Shown here piece after piece: positions 17,870-25,531 of a stretch of 64,000 bases of DNA. Numbering within the stretch: position 1 is the first letter of the stretch; each line of letters starts with the position of its first letter. The DNA comes from Pseudomonas sp. P7548 (GTDB lineage Bacteria; Pseudomonadota; Gammaproteobacteria; Pseudomonadales; Pseudomonadaceae): NCBI RefSeq assembly GCF_013386585.1, contig NZ_JACARO010000017.1:1-64000 (forward strand), in the 5' to 3' direction. The notes beneath the pieces are model-generated. The model was not told the origin of the DNA. It made no database searches and worked only from the letters and a program-made list of their open reading frames with translations. Position numbers and translations under genes: made by a program.

Positions 17870-18433
17870 ATGTCTCTTTACAGCGCGGGCGTCGAATACG
17901 GCATTCATTGCCTGATTTTCCTGGTGGGCGATGGCGGCGAAAGCCGAGAGGCCAGCGTGCGCGACCTCGCAGAGTTGCAAGGTGTGCCCCTGGATTACCT
18001 CGGGAAGATTTTCACCAAGCTGGCCAAGGCCAAACTGGTCGTGGCCACCGAAGGCGTACGCGGCGGATTCAAGCTGTCCAGGCCGTCTGACGAAATCAGC
18101 CTGCTCGATATCGTCAACGCAATCGACGGCCAGAAACTCATCTTCAATTGCCGCGAGATCCGCGGGCGCTGCGCGTTGTTTGAGGGTGCGCCACCGGCGT
18201 GGGCGCTGGAGGGTCATTGCTCAGTCCATGCGGCCATGATGACGGCGCAGAAGCGTATGGAAGACGCGCTGGCCCAACAGACCATTCTTGATCTTGCGCG
18301 GAAGGTTGGGCGCAAGTCGCCAGCGGAGTTTGCTGCTCAGGTTGGGGGGTGGATTAATGATCGTAGGGAGAAGAAGGGGAGTGGGCAGGGGGTGGATGAT
18401 CGGGTGATTCGGGTGATTGATGTTTTGGAGTGA
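17870..18433 (+). CDS. Rrf2 family transcriptional regulator
   Basis: A 187-residue regulator. ATG 17870 has CGGAG 6 bp upstream and gives the usual Rrf2 start (MSLYSAGVEYGIHCLIFLV). The winged helix spans residues 10-75 (LAELQGVPLDYLGKIFTKL, then GVRGGFKLSRP). Three cysteines follow in FNCREIRGRC and EGHC, in the region where IscR/NsrR-type members bind an Fe-S cluster, though the spacing (C-x6-C and a wide gap) is not that of IscR. The divergent NDH-2-like gene is the likely target, with iron-sulfur or thiol redox sensing as the plausible signal. The last 30 residues are Arg/Gly-rich and poorly conserved-looking. Confidence 0.85.
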   Translation: MSLYSAGVEYGIHCLIFLVGDGGESREASVRDLAELQGVPLDYLGKIFTKLAKAKLVVATEGVRGGFKLSRPSDEISLLDIVNAIDGQKLIFNCREIRGRCALFEGAPPAWALEGHCSVHAAMMTAQKRMEDALAQQTILDLARKVGRKSPAEFAAQVGGWINDRREKKGSGQGVDDRVIRVIDVLE

Positions 18434-18658
18434 TTGGGTAGCTGTGGCGTCGTAGGTCGCCTGACCGGTACTCCTTTGGTAGCTTGTTGGATACAGGGGA
18501 GAGTTGCGGTTTATCGTAAGAGTTGTCCCGTATTTCACCTCGCCAAGCATATGCATACTGAGTTCTGCTGATCGTCATTTTCCGTTGTATCGCAGTCTTG
18601 ATTAACGCCAAGCACCGCTCAAACACGGGACATAGATTTCCCTTCCGATGCAAATCTT

Positions 18659-19954
18659 TCAGGCCTGCCGACCAGCCTCTACCAACAGTTCTAATGCCAA
18701 CATGCGCAAACGTATCGCTGTCTTCGAAACGTTAAAATACTTGCTCAGTGAGTTGCATACGGCATGAAACTGGATGACGTTGTCCCTCTGACTGTCTAGA
18801 TACAGAAGGCCGTGACCACGGTTCCGGATACCAAGATGCTGTAGTAACAACCCAAACGCAGCCTGAAATTCGTCTTTAGGCATTAAGAGACATGAAGCAA
18901 ACGTATTTGCTTGCCACTCTAACCGCTCAACTTCCCCCTTAGGGATGGTGATGAGCTGACTCTGGTCAATGTCCTGGGCTCGGATGGCTTCTCGTGTCAT
19001 GTAGCGTTTATGGCCTAGAGCGTGATGTCCCAACTCATGGGCTAGTGTGAATCGGGCCAAGTGGGATTGGGAGTCTACTGCGAAGATTTTGATTTCAAGC
19101 GGGCTGAACGTGATACTGCCGAGCGCTGAGCCCGAGTCCTCTAAGAAGCTCACGGACAGTCCGCTGACATCAGCCTCCCTAGACACTAGCTTAGTAAGAT
19201 CGACCTCTCCCCGGATGTATGAAATGGATTTCAAAGCCTGCTGAGCCAAGCGATCTATTTTGTCACGCGAAATGAACGCAACCCTAGGTGTTGAAATAAA
19301 TGTGGGCTGACGAATCAGGCTAAGGTCGTTCTTGCTAAAAGCACTCTCCAAGTCGAGACCTTTCCAGATGCCCTCCCAACCATCGGCAAAACCAGTATGA
19401 GTTACAGCATAGGCGCTATAAACGGTAGGCCGAAAATCCGTCTGGGTTAAGGCATATTCAATCTCTGCGCGCTTACGGGCTTTAGCGCTGCGTTCGCCGG
19501 TTAGCAAGGCGCGAGGAAGTTCCCATCGAAACTCAGATTGATCGAAGTAACGCAAAACACCGAAGCCTCGGTTTCGAGCGACGTTGAACGTCCCGGATTG
19601 AAAAGCACTTGCGGACGCAAAAATACCCTTGGCATTGAAGCCGGCCACTTGGCTGATCTTAGATCCGAACTCTTCGATATCCCCTACAGACACTGTGCCG
19701 CTGTAATTCTTGCACTCTATGAGCACGAGTAATGATGGAGTCTCAAAGCCAGGCAGGAACACTTCGACCGAAATGTCAAAGATAATCAAGTCTTCTCGGT
19801 CACGCGAATAGTAGCCTTTCTTCCTGAAAATTTTGCAGCAATCAGGTCGGAAGGTATAAAAGCGACCTTCATTAATTTCACGAGAGAGGAATTCAAAGAC
19901 CCGCGCTTCGAATCGGTCTCCTTTGGCATAGGTGCTGAGCACTTGAGTTTCCAT
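18659..19954 (-). CDS. Mrr-like nuclease domain fused to ImmA/IrrE metallopeptidase
   Basis: A 431-residue two-domain protein. Residues 1-145 look like a restriction-endonuclease-fold domain: Asp60 on a core strand, then LLVLIECKNYSGTVSV with Glu80-x-Lys82, and ISQVAGFNAKGIFASAS, the Mrr-type arrangement. Residues about 225-431 are an ImmA/IrrE (M78) metallopeptidase with the zinc motif HELGH at 306-310 and a downstream EWQANTFASCLLMP helix. ImmA-type peptidases cleave XRE-family or other repressors after DNA damage, and the joined nuclease domain could sense or cut DNA. No XRE repressor is adjacent. The gene is AT-richer than the core genes around it and sits in an accessory stretch. Confidence 0.82.
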   Translation of the reverse strand: METQVLSTYAKGDRFEARVFEFLSREINEGRFYTFRPDCCKIFRKKGYYSRDREDLIIFDISVEVFLPGFETPSLLVLIECKNYSGTVSVGDIEEFGSKISQVAGFNAKGIFASASAFQSGTFNVARNRGFGVLRYFDQSEFRWELPRALLTGERSAKARKRAEIEYALTQTDFRPTVYSAYAVTHTGFADGWEGIWKGLDLESAFSKNDLSLIRQPTFISTPRVAFISRDKIDRLAQQALKSISYIRGEVDLTKLVSREADVSGLSVSFLEDSGSALGSITFSPLEIKIFAVDSQSHLARFTLAHELGHHALGHKRYMTREAIRAQDIDQSQLITIPKGEVERLEWQANTFASCLLMPKDEFQAAFGLLLQHLGIRNRGHGLLYLDSQRDNVIQFHAVCNSLSKYFNVSKTAIRLRMLALELLVEAGRQA

Positions 19955-20054
19955 ATTTGGGGCGTGCTCCTAGTAATGAGCTAATAGATTACGCTCGGAC
20001 AGTCCAGGTTACAGAGGAGGGTGCATGTACAATTCGTGCACACAGTTCTTCACT

Positions 20055-20798
20055 CTACCGCTGAAGCTGACCGAGTATTAATAGGCTACTGCCAATGAGG
20101 AACATCATAAGGATACCTACGAGGGTGACCAAAAAGCTGAGTCCTCGATGCCCTCCATAAAGCGCTCGCAACCCTGCATTACTATTTCGGGTTGTCAGAT
20201 TAAGCAACCCACCCAAGGCACAAAGAACGGCTAGGTGTAACAACGATTCGGTCAAGTTACTGGCGTCCAACACATAGGTAGGTTTGCCTGCACTTACCCA
20301 CCATTTGATCGCTTGAAATATGCCAAATCCGTAGATGGCGAGCCACATCCCCCATCCTGATGTATTGACGACAAAGAAAAGACAGTGCGGCAGGCTAATA
20401 GTGGGAAACCATCTCCTCAGCAGCCGGATCGCAGCACAGTGGAATCCCCAACGTAGAATGCTAATGCTGTATAGCAAGATTACAGTAGAAGTAGTGACTA
20501 GCAGCCAGGTCATATTTTTGAGGCGATCAAGGATCTTCAATGCATCGGGAATCGATGCTCCAGGCTCAGCGGAGCTTCCATAGGCCCACTCTAGGCTGAT
20601 GCCGGCCAAGGTCGCCCACACCCCTGCAACAACCAGAGGCAACCCCCAAAGCCCCTTCAGCCGCAAATGGATCGGCCTCCTAGTAGGGGTGAAATCCAAC
20701 GGTTTTACAACGACAGGAGCAATCAATAGTAGGGCGTACTTACTTACCTGATGGTCGCGAATTTTAGACCATGCGAATCTTAAAACGGACAATGACAT
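20055..20798 (-). CDS. unknown multi-pass membrane protein
   Basis: A 247-residue protein with about five hydrophobic segments, at roughly residues 48-68, 92-112, 135-158, 183-203 and 220-243. A basic N-terminal 40 residues suggests an N-in topology. I see no motif that identifies a family. It lies 100 bp upstream of the nuclease/ImmA fusion in transcription order and 42 bp after the HNH gene, all on the minus strand, so the three could share a transcript. Base composition matches the accessory neighbours rather than the core genome. Confidence 0.7.
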   Translation of the reverse strand: MSLSVLRFAWSKIRDHQVSKYALLLIAPVVVKPLDFTPTRRPIHLRLKGLWGLPLVVAGVWATLAGISLEWAYGSSAEPGASIPDALKILDRLKNMTWLLVTTSTVILLYSISILRWGFHCAAIRLLRRWFPTISLPHCLFFVVNTSGWGMWLAIYGFGIFQAIKWWVSAGKPTYVLDASNLTESLLHLAVLCALGGLLNLTTRNSNAGLRALYGGHRGLSFLVTLVGILMMFLIGSSLLILGQLQR

Positions 20799-20840
20799 TA
20801 TTACCTAGGGTGGAAACAGTGGCGAAGTTTCATTCCTAAA

Positions 20841-21653
20841 TCACTGTTCAGGGCAGTGCTGCGTATTATTGATTGCTACAAGACCAGGCATCCCTGCATT
20901 TGCTGTGGCTAAGACTTCTTTTAGCTCATCTATGCTCAAAACCTCGGCCCCGCGATGTACGACTGCATGGCAGTTCGGACACAGCGGTATCAAATCGGTT
21001 ATTGGATCGAGCTTGTATTCCTCTCCGATCGTGGCCAGAGGTACGATGTGATGAACATGGATAAGCTCTTTGGCAATCTCGCCATAGACAGAGCCGAAGT
21101 CAAATTTACAAGCTGCGCACACGGCCTTGTGATGCTGAATACATGCTTCCCGGGCCTGAGCATTGCGCTCGTATGCGTTAACCTTTACCTCTCGCAGCGC
21201 TCCCTCTAGGTAGAGTTCTGGCTGACTGACCTCTTCAGGGATTGCAGGTGTTGGTGGTGCCTCACACGCGTACCATTGACCTTTCTGCTGAAGCAGCCAT
21301 TTACGAGTGATAAATCGTTCAAAGTCTTTGATCTTTGCGGGGCCTGCGCCGTCCTCGTCCTGGAGTTCGTCCGAGTGCATAATTTTGAACGCATAAAGCT
21401 CGTATCCCTGCTCGGTGACTAGCCTGAGATGCTCGACGCTCTGCTCGTAGCCATTGTTGCGGCGCCCATTCTCAATTTTCCAACTTTCGCAAAGTATGAG
21501 TGTACGGTCGCTGTTTATATGAATATCCCAAGCGCCGAATATGACCTTGCGTTCTTGGTGATTCACAAACGACCAGCTCCAAGTCCAGTTTTTACATGTA
21601 GCACCCAATGATTCGATAAATGCTTTACGACTTGGGTAGTAGGGAGTGGCCAT
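20841..21653 (-). CDS. HNH endonuclease, McrA-like
   Basis: A 270-residue nuclease. The C-terminal HNH domain is complete: zinc cysteines C179-x2-C182 (CAAC) and C225-x2-C228 (CPNC), the catalytic His in ELIHVHHIVPL (201-202), Asn227 and His233 (CPNCHAVVH). This zinc-finger HNH is typical of McrA-like, often modification-dependent restriction enzymes. The N-terminal 130 residues are separate, rich in Trp and aromatic strands (WTWSWSFVN, VIFGAWDIHI), and could be a base-reading module of the PUA/EVE kind, which is an inference from architecture only. Absence of a cognate methyltransferase in the window fits a type IV-like role. Confidence 0.82.
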   Translation of the reverse strand: MATPYYPSRKAFIESLGATCKNWTWSWSFVNHQERKVIFGAWDIHINSDRTLILCESWKIENGRRNNGYEQSVEHLRLVTEQGYELYAFKIMHSDELQDEDGAGPAKIKDFERFITRKWLLQQKGQWYACEAPPTPAIPEEVSQPELYLEGALREVKVNAYERNAQAREACIQHHKAVCAACKFDFGSVYGEIAKELIHVHHIVPLATIGEEYKLDPITDLIPLCPNCHAVVHRGAEVLSIDELKEVLATANAGMPGLVAINNTQHCPEQ

Positions 21654-22388
21654 GCGAAATCCTATGCGTTAGGTTGTCTGGTGGAGTAGTGAAAGTAGGG
21701 GCATACAGCAGGGTACGAGGAAGTCGACAACGTACCGCTTCGTTTATATCATCAGACATGCGCGCCATCAAAGCGCCATATCTGCGGGTGCTGTGTTTGC
21801 AAAGCTTTACCGCTGATCATTGGCGCTCAGTGGACGGATCGGTGGCAAAGGAGTACTGGAAGAGCTGAATCCTCACTGGTTCAACACCGAGGTTCTGGGT
21901 GACTTTCTTATCCTGAAATGAAGCTGGTGCTCCCGCACATTCTCATCGAGCTCTATTTGCAGGACACAGATGAACTTTAGGGCTCTGCTTTCGGAGTATG
22001 TGTAAAAAGCCCGAATCGCGCGCAGATTTGCCATAGCAGTGTTGTACTGTGCGTTCGGTGCCTGAGTTTGATTTGAATGCAGATGAGCGGAATGACTGAG
22101 ATGAAAGGGGTTGCGTTGCCAGCTTGCACGAACAGCGGTACACGCTAATGGCACTGAATCAGCTTCATCGGCAGCCACCTCATTTAATGGCTCGCCATGA
22201 ACACGAAGAACATGGCCCGTTGAGAGATTGGACGTCAGAAGCGGGTTTGTCGAATCAGTACCTTATGAGGCTCGTGAACATTTCCAATATGACATATGAT
22301 TTAACATAATATACATTATGCGTAATTATGTGTTGCGTAATCAGAGGCAGTGCCCGTCAGATTTCAACAGGCAAAACCCCCATCTCCC
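21654..22388. other. 735-bp stretch without a recognised gene; ends in an AT-rich dyad
   Basis: Short open frames here show no recognisable domain or convincing ribosome binding site. The right end at 22280-22345 is very AT-rich and contains the perfect dyad CATAAT (22305-22310), ATAC, ATTATG (22315-22320). A second GTAATTATG follows, so it looks like a promoter or operator. Transcription to the right would run into the 3' end of the minus-strand SDR gene (22389), so no target is evident. The stretch may be the decayed edge of the accessory segment. Confidence 0.5.
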
Positions 22389-23138
22389 TCAAACCTGAGC
22401 AAACCCGCCATCAACAAACATTTCACTGCCCGTCATGAAGCTGCTCTCATCCGATGCCAGGAACAAGGCTGCCGCTGCAACTTCTTCCGGCTTGCCAATG
22501 CGGTTCAACGGTACCTGCGCGGTCATGTCGTTAATAATCGCTTCCTTCTGGCCTGTGCCTGAAAGCGCGAGGTCCAAGCCTGGTGTCGAGATTGGCCCTG
22601 GCGACAGCACGTTGACGCGAATGCCCGTGCCTTTAAGGTCCAGCGCCCAGCTCCTGGCAAAATTACGCAGCGCCGCTTTTGTCGCGCTGTACACACTGAA
22701 TGCCGGTGTGCCCATGGTGCCTGTGGTCGATCCGGTCAGGATCACCGAGCTGCCGGCGCTCATCAGTGGCAAGGCTTTTTGTACGGTGAATAGCGTGCCT
22801 TTGACATTGATGCCGAAGGTTCGGTCAAACGACTCTTCTGTGATCGCGCCGATCGGCTGGAAATCCCCCAGGCCTGCGTTGGCAAACAGCACATCAACTC
22901 GGCCCTTGGCGGCTTTGACTCGCGTAAACACGCGATCAAGGTCGTCCAGTTTTGAAATGTCGCCTTGTATGGCAATGGCTTCAGGACCGATCAGTTGCAG
23001 CGCTTTGTCCAGCTCCTCTTGCCGGCGTCCTACAATGACGACTTGGGCGCCTTCCGCCGCAAAACGAATGGCGGTTGCCAGGCCGATGCCGCTGTTGCCG
23101 CCGGTGATGACTGCGATTTTTCCGTTGAGCCTGCTCAT
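22389..23138 (-). CDS. SDR family oxidoreductase
   Basis: A 249-residue classical short-chain dehydrogenase. ATG 23138 is chosen over an upstream TTG because GGAG lies 6 bp before it. Landmarks are TGGNSGIG near residue 11, FANAG, the catalytic Ser in ILTGSTTG, and Tyr-x3-Lys in [14 protein letters not shown]. The dinucleotide region [11 protein letters not shown] favours NADP. The gene is divergent from an HxlR regulator, a common arrangement in which the regulator represses the oxidoreductase until an electrophile or quinone-like inducer appears. Confidence 0.9.
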   Translation of the reverse strand: MSRLNGKIAVITGGNSGIGLATAIRFAAEGAQVVIVGRRQEELDKALQLIGPEAIAIQGDISKLDDLDRVFTRVKAAKGRVDVLFANAGLGDFQPIGAITEESFDRTFGINVKGTLFTVQKALPLMSAGSSVILTGSTTGTMGTPAFSVYSATKAALRNFARSWALDLKGTGIRVNVLSPGPISTPGLDLALSGTGQKEAIINDMTAQVPLNRIGKPEEVAAAALFLASDESSFMTGSEMFVDGGFAQV

Positions 23139-23197
23139 GGTGAACTCCAAAGAATAAGGTTGAGGCCCAACTGTAGATCTGCGCTATTTTTTTGAAT

Positions 23198-23221
23198 AGT
23201 ATGCACCTTTTAGTAAGTACC
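23198..23221. promoter_or_regulatory. candidate HxlR operator in the divergent promoter
   Basis: AGTATGCACC (23198-23207) and AGTAAGTACC (23212-23221) form a near-exact direct repeat with a 14-bp period, between the divergent SDR and HxlR genes. HxlR regulators bind short sites containing GTA/TAC half-motifs, so this is a reasonable operator. Its position overlapping an upstream possible ATG (23201) supports the later start for hxlR. Confidence 0.45.
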
Positions 23222-23242
23222 CTATGTGGAGCCTTCTCGATC

Positions 23243-23602
23243 ATGGCCAATAACTCATTCAATTGCGGGCTCGAAGCCGCCTTGGCGGTGATTGGCGGCA
23301 AATGGAAGCCCCTGGTGCTGTTCAACCTGGCGCAAAATGTTCATCGATACGGTGAATTAAGACGCGCGATTGGCGGCGTAACCGATAAGGTGCTGATCCA
23401 GCAACTCAAGGAGTTGGAGCGCGACGAGATCATCTCTCGCGTGGATTTCCAGGAAATACCGCCCAAGGTCGAGTACTCGCTGACCCCTTTCGGGCATTCC
23501 CTGGCTACGGCGCTGGGGGCGCTTTGCCAATGGGGAACGGAGCATATGCAAACCGTTGAACGCATCGCTGAACGACGTACTGCCGCCCTCTCCCAGCCTT
23601 GA
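23243..23602 (+). CDS. HxlR family transcriptional regulator
   Basis: A 119-residue winged-helix regulator. The start at ATG 23243 gives MANNSFNCGLEAALAVIGGKW, with the family's N-terminal Cys at position 8, which in several HxlR proteins is the redox or electrophile sensor. The recognition region is GELRRAIGGVTDKVLIQQLKEL, followed by the wing PPKVEYSLTPFGHSL. GGAG is 12 bp upstream, a loose fit. ATG 23201 would extend the protein by 14 residues but lies inside the presumed operator. It probably controls the divergent SDR gene. Confidence 0.87.
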   Translation: MANNSFNCGLEAALAVIGGKWKPLVLFNLAQNVHRYGELRRAIGGVTDKVLIQQLKELERDEIISRVDFQEIPPKVEYSLTPFGHSLATALGALCQWGTEHMQTVERIAERRTAALSQP

Positions 23603-24114
23603 GCCCCCTGCCGTGATAGCCAACTCAACTAAATGACTATTTAGTTGAGTTATCTTCAATTATTCGGTATGGGCCGAGCAGAAACTGTGCACAAAATTAT
23701 GGGTGCTCATGACATGAACTTCAGAGAATTGGTTGACTGATTAAGAGCAGACTTAGCGTTACGCTAAAACCCTGCGCTAATTATCTGCACCTAGAAAAAT
23801 CATCGCGCCGGGCCCGGAAACCTCACTCCAATCACCCATCTGTCTCGCTAATACACACTCTCCGAATAGCCTGTGCCATACGACTCTATCAATGGGTAAC
23901 CCCCTTCTCTACATGAAGCGGATTCAGGAATCCTGTATGAGGGAGCGGTCCCTCCCCATGGAAATGAAAATGTCGCGACGTTTTAATGCTTGTGAGTAAA
24001 GTTTGTTTCGATGCTGCCGATTATTCTGCATACGGGCCGTACGCCCGGTTTATCTGTTCTCTCGATCAATGTGCCCTAACCGACCTATCGATAATTCAAC
24101 CAGAGGAAAAGTCC
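23603..24114. other. gene-free 512 bp with perfect dyads
   Basis: Just after hxlR, AACTCAACTAAAT (23622-23634) pairs perfectly with 23639-23651 around a 4-nt loop, an AT-rich 13-bp stem with no T-run. It could be a weak terminator or an operator. Further on are TTAGCG-TTA-CGCTAA (at about 23755) and a small GGGA/TCCC hairpin (at about 23940). No coding sequence or RNA gene is recognised. Confidence 0.5.
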
Positions 24115-25377
24115 TTGAACCAACCCGCATTCAGCCTGCCAGAAACCCCTGGCCAGCCCTCTGAAACAAAGAAGTTAATGCGTAAAATACTTCGGAAGGC
24201 ACCGAAGTATTGGAAAATCATCGCTGGCGCGATATCCCTTTACGCTTTAGGCGCAGCTATTCTCACTTTATATATTTATCTTTACGTCATTCAGCGAGTG
24301 GATTTATTTATGCCCTCGGTTGCAGTAAGCCCTGCAATGTTCACTTGGTTAGCCTGCGGGGCTCTAATTCTGATGGCGGCATTGCTATGTGTTATCACAC
24401 CAGCGGTTGTGTTTACTGGAATGATTTCGCTTTTCAGCCTATCAACCAGCGACGCAGCGAAGCTAACACCCCGTCTAGCTTTCCTTATGGCGGGAGGGTT
24501 TGGCGTTATGATTCTGGGCGCGTATAAACTCACTTCAGAAAATTTCGCCTGGTCATTTTTGGTGGTGTGGCTGCTCGGATTTTTGGGTATATCTTTTATG
24601 GTCGCAGGTACACACCTGAAGAGGTCAATTTATCTAAAAAAAATAGAAGGAAAAAGCTGGTACTCCGTCCGGGCAGCCACCATGATTATTGGCGCATCGA
24701 TACTCTTTCTGCTTACCGTAATAATGGGAATATACCCTACAACGTTTATCTCTTGGTCGCATCCAGAGGGCTCGACGCAATCAGGAGAGTATCTCATCAT
24801 GGCCATCTCGGTTGCTTGGATGGTCCTACTCTGCATTCCAACAATTACCTACTACAACACGGAGGGCGATCTTACAAAAAAAGTTTTGAACACCTTCAAG
24901 GCAGTCTGTTTTGCGATCTTTGCATTCCTTGTGATGTCACCCTCTCTATTCGGGCTGGTTGCTTATTCGGCCGCATCGGCAGTCAAGTTACGCAACCCGC
25001 AAGTCTCTGAATATATCGTCAGTAAGAAATACCCTAAGGCGACGCTGGATAAAGAGCTCTGGAAGCTCAAGGAATTAAATGATGAAGGAAAAAATATTAC
25101 TATTTTGGCCTTTCCGCTGTTCAAATTCGGCGAAACCCTACTGCTTTGTCCTGCTAAATATGTACAGCTCGACAGGGATCACATTGCGAACGTATCTAAA
25201 TACTGTTTCGCAACCACAAATTCCGAAATGATTCAGGCCGCCCCGACTCAATCGGATCGGACGTTTTATCTCAAAGAAACTTACTGCGGCCGAGTCTTCA
25301 CTAATCCTCCGTTAAAACTGAGCCAAGAGCAGCGGTGTGTTTTTGCTCCCACTAAAAGTAACCCACTGGCCAAATAG
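24115..25377 (+). CDS. unknown multi-pass membrane protein with C-terminal soluble domain
   Basis: A 420-residue protein. TTG 24115 is preferred because AGAGGA lies 7-8 bp upstream; reading from 23986 would add 43 residues without a ribosome binding site. Residues about 30-300 carry seven or eight hydrophobic segments (for example IIAGAISLYALGAAILTLYI and VMILGAYKLTSENFAWSFLV). The last 110 residues are soluble and contain four cysteines (CPAKY, KYCFA, TYCGR, RCVFA) that may pair in the periplasm. No family is recognised. The low GC compared with flanking genes suggests recent acquisition. Confidence 0.65.
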   Translation: MNQPAFSLPETPGQPSETKKLMRKILRKAPKYWKIIAGAISLYALGAAILTLYIYLYVIQRVDLFMPSVAVSPAMFTWLACGALILMAALLCVITPAVVFTGMISLFSLSTSDAAKLTPRLAFLMAGGFGVMILGAYKLTSENFAWSFLVVWLLGFLGISFMVAGTHLKRSIYLKKIEGKSWYSVRAATMIIGASILFLLTVIMGIYPTTFISWSHPEGSTQSGEYLIMAISVAWMVLLCIPTITYYNTEGDLTKKVLNTFKAVCFAIFAFLVMSPSLFGLVAYSAASAVKLRNPQVSEYIVSKKYPKATLDKELWKLKELNDEGKNITILAFPLFKFGETLLLCPAKYVQLDRDHIANVSKYCFATTNSEMIQAAPTQSDRTFYLKETYCGRVFTNPPLKLSQEQRCVFAPTKSNPLAK

Positions 25378-25531
25378 TTTTCAGTTCCTGGTTTACATTA
25401 ATTGAACATCCCAATGCTTTTGCGTCGGCCTTCTTCAACGTCAGGGCCGCCCCCACGTCAATGGCGCTTGTATGCACCCGGTACGCCCCCTAAGCTGGCA
25501 CTCTTTTTTGTCGCCCTGCCCCGGATGTCCC

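Noticed and set aside
18354-18653. Overlapping minus-strand frames after the Rrf2 gene
   Set aside because: They run antisense into the Rrf2 3' end, are rich in Pro/Ser/Thr low-complexity sequence and lack start signals.
21873-22178. 101-codon minus-strand frame in the gene-poor stretch
   Set aside because: No ribosome binding site, no recognisable domain and no supporting neighbour; it is probably chance in a decayed region.
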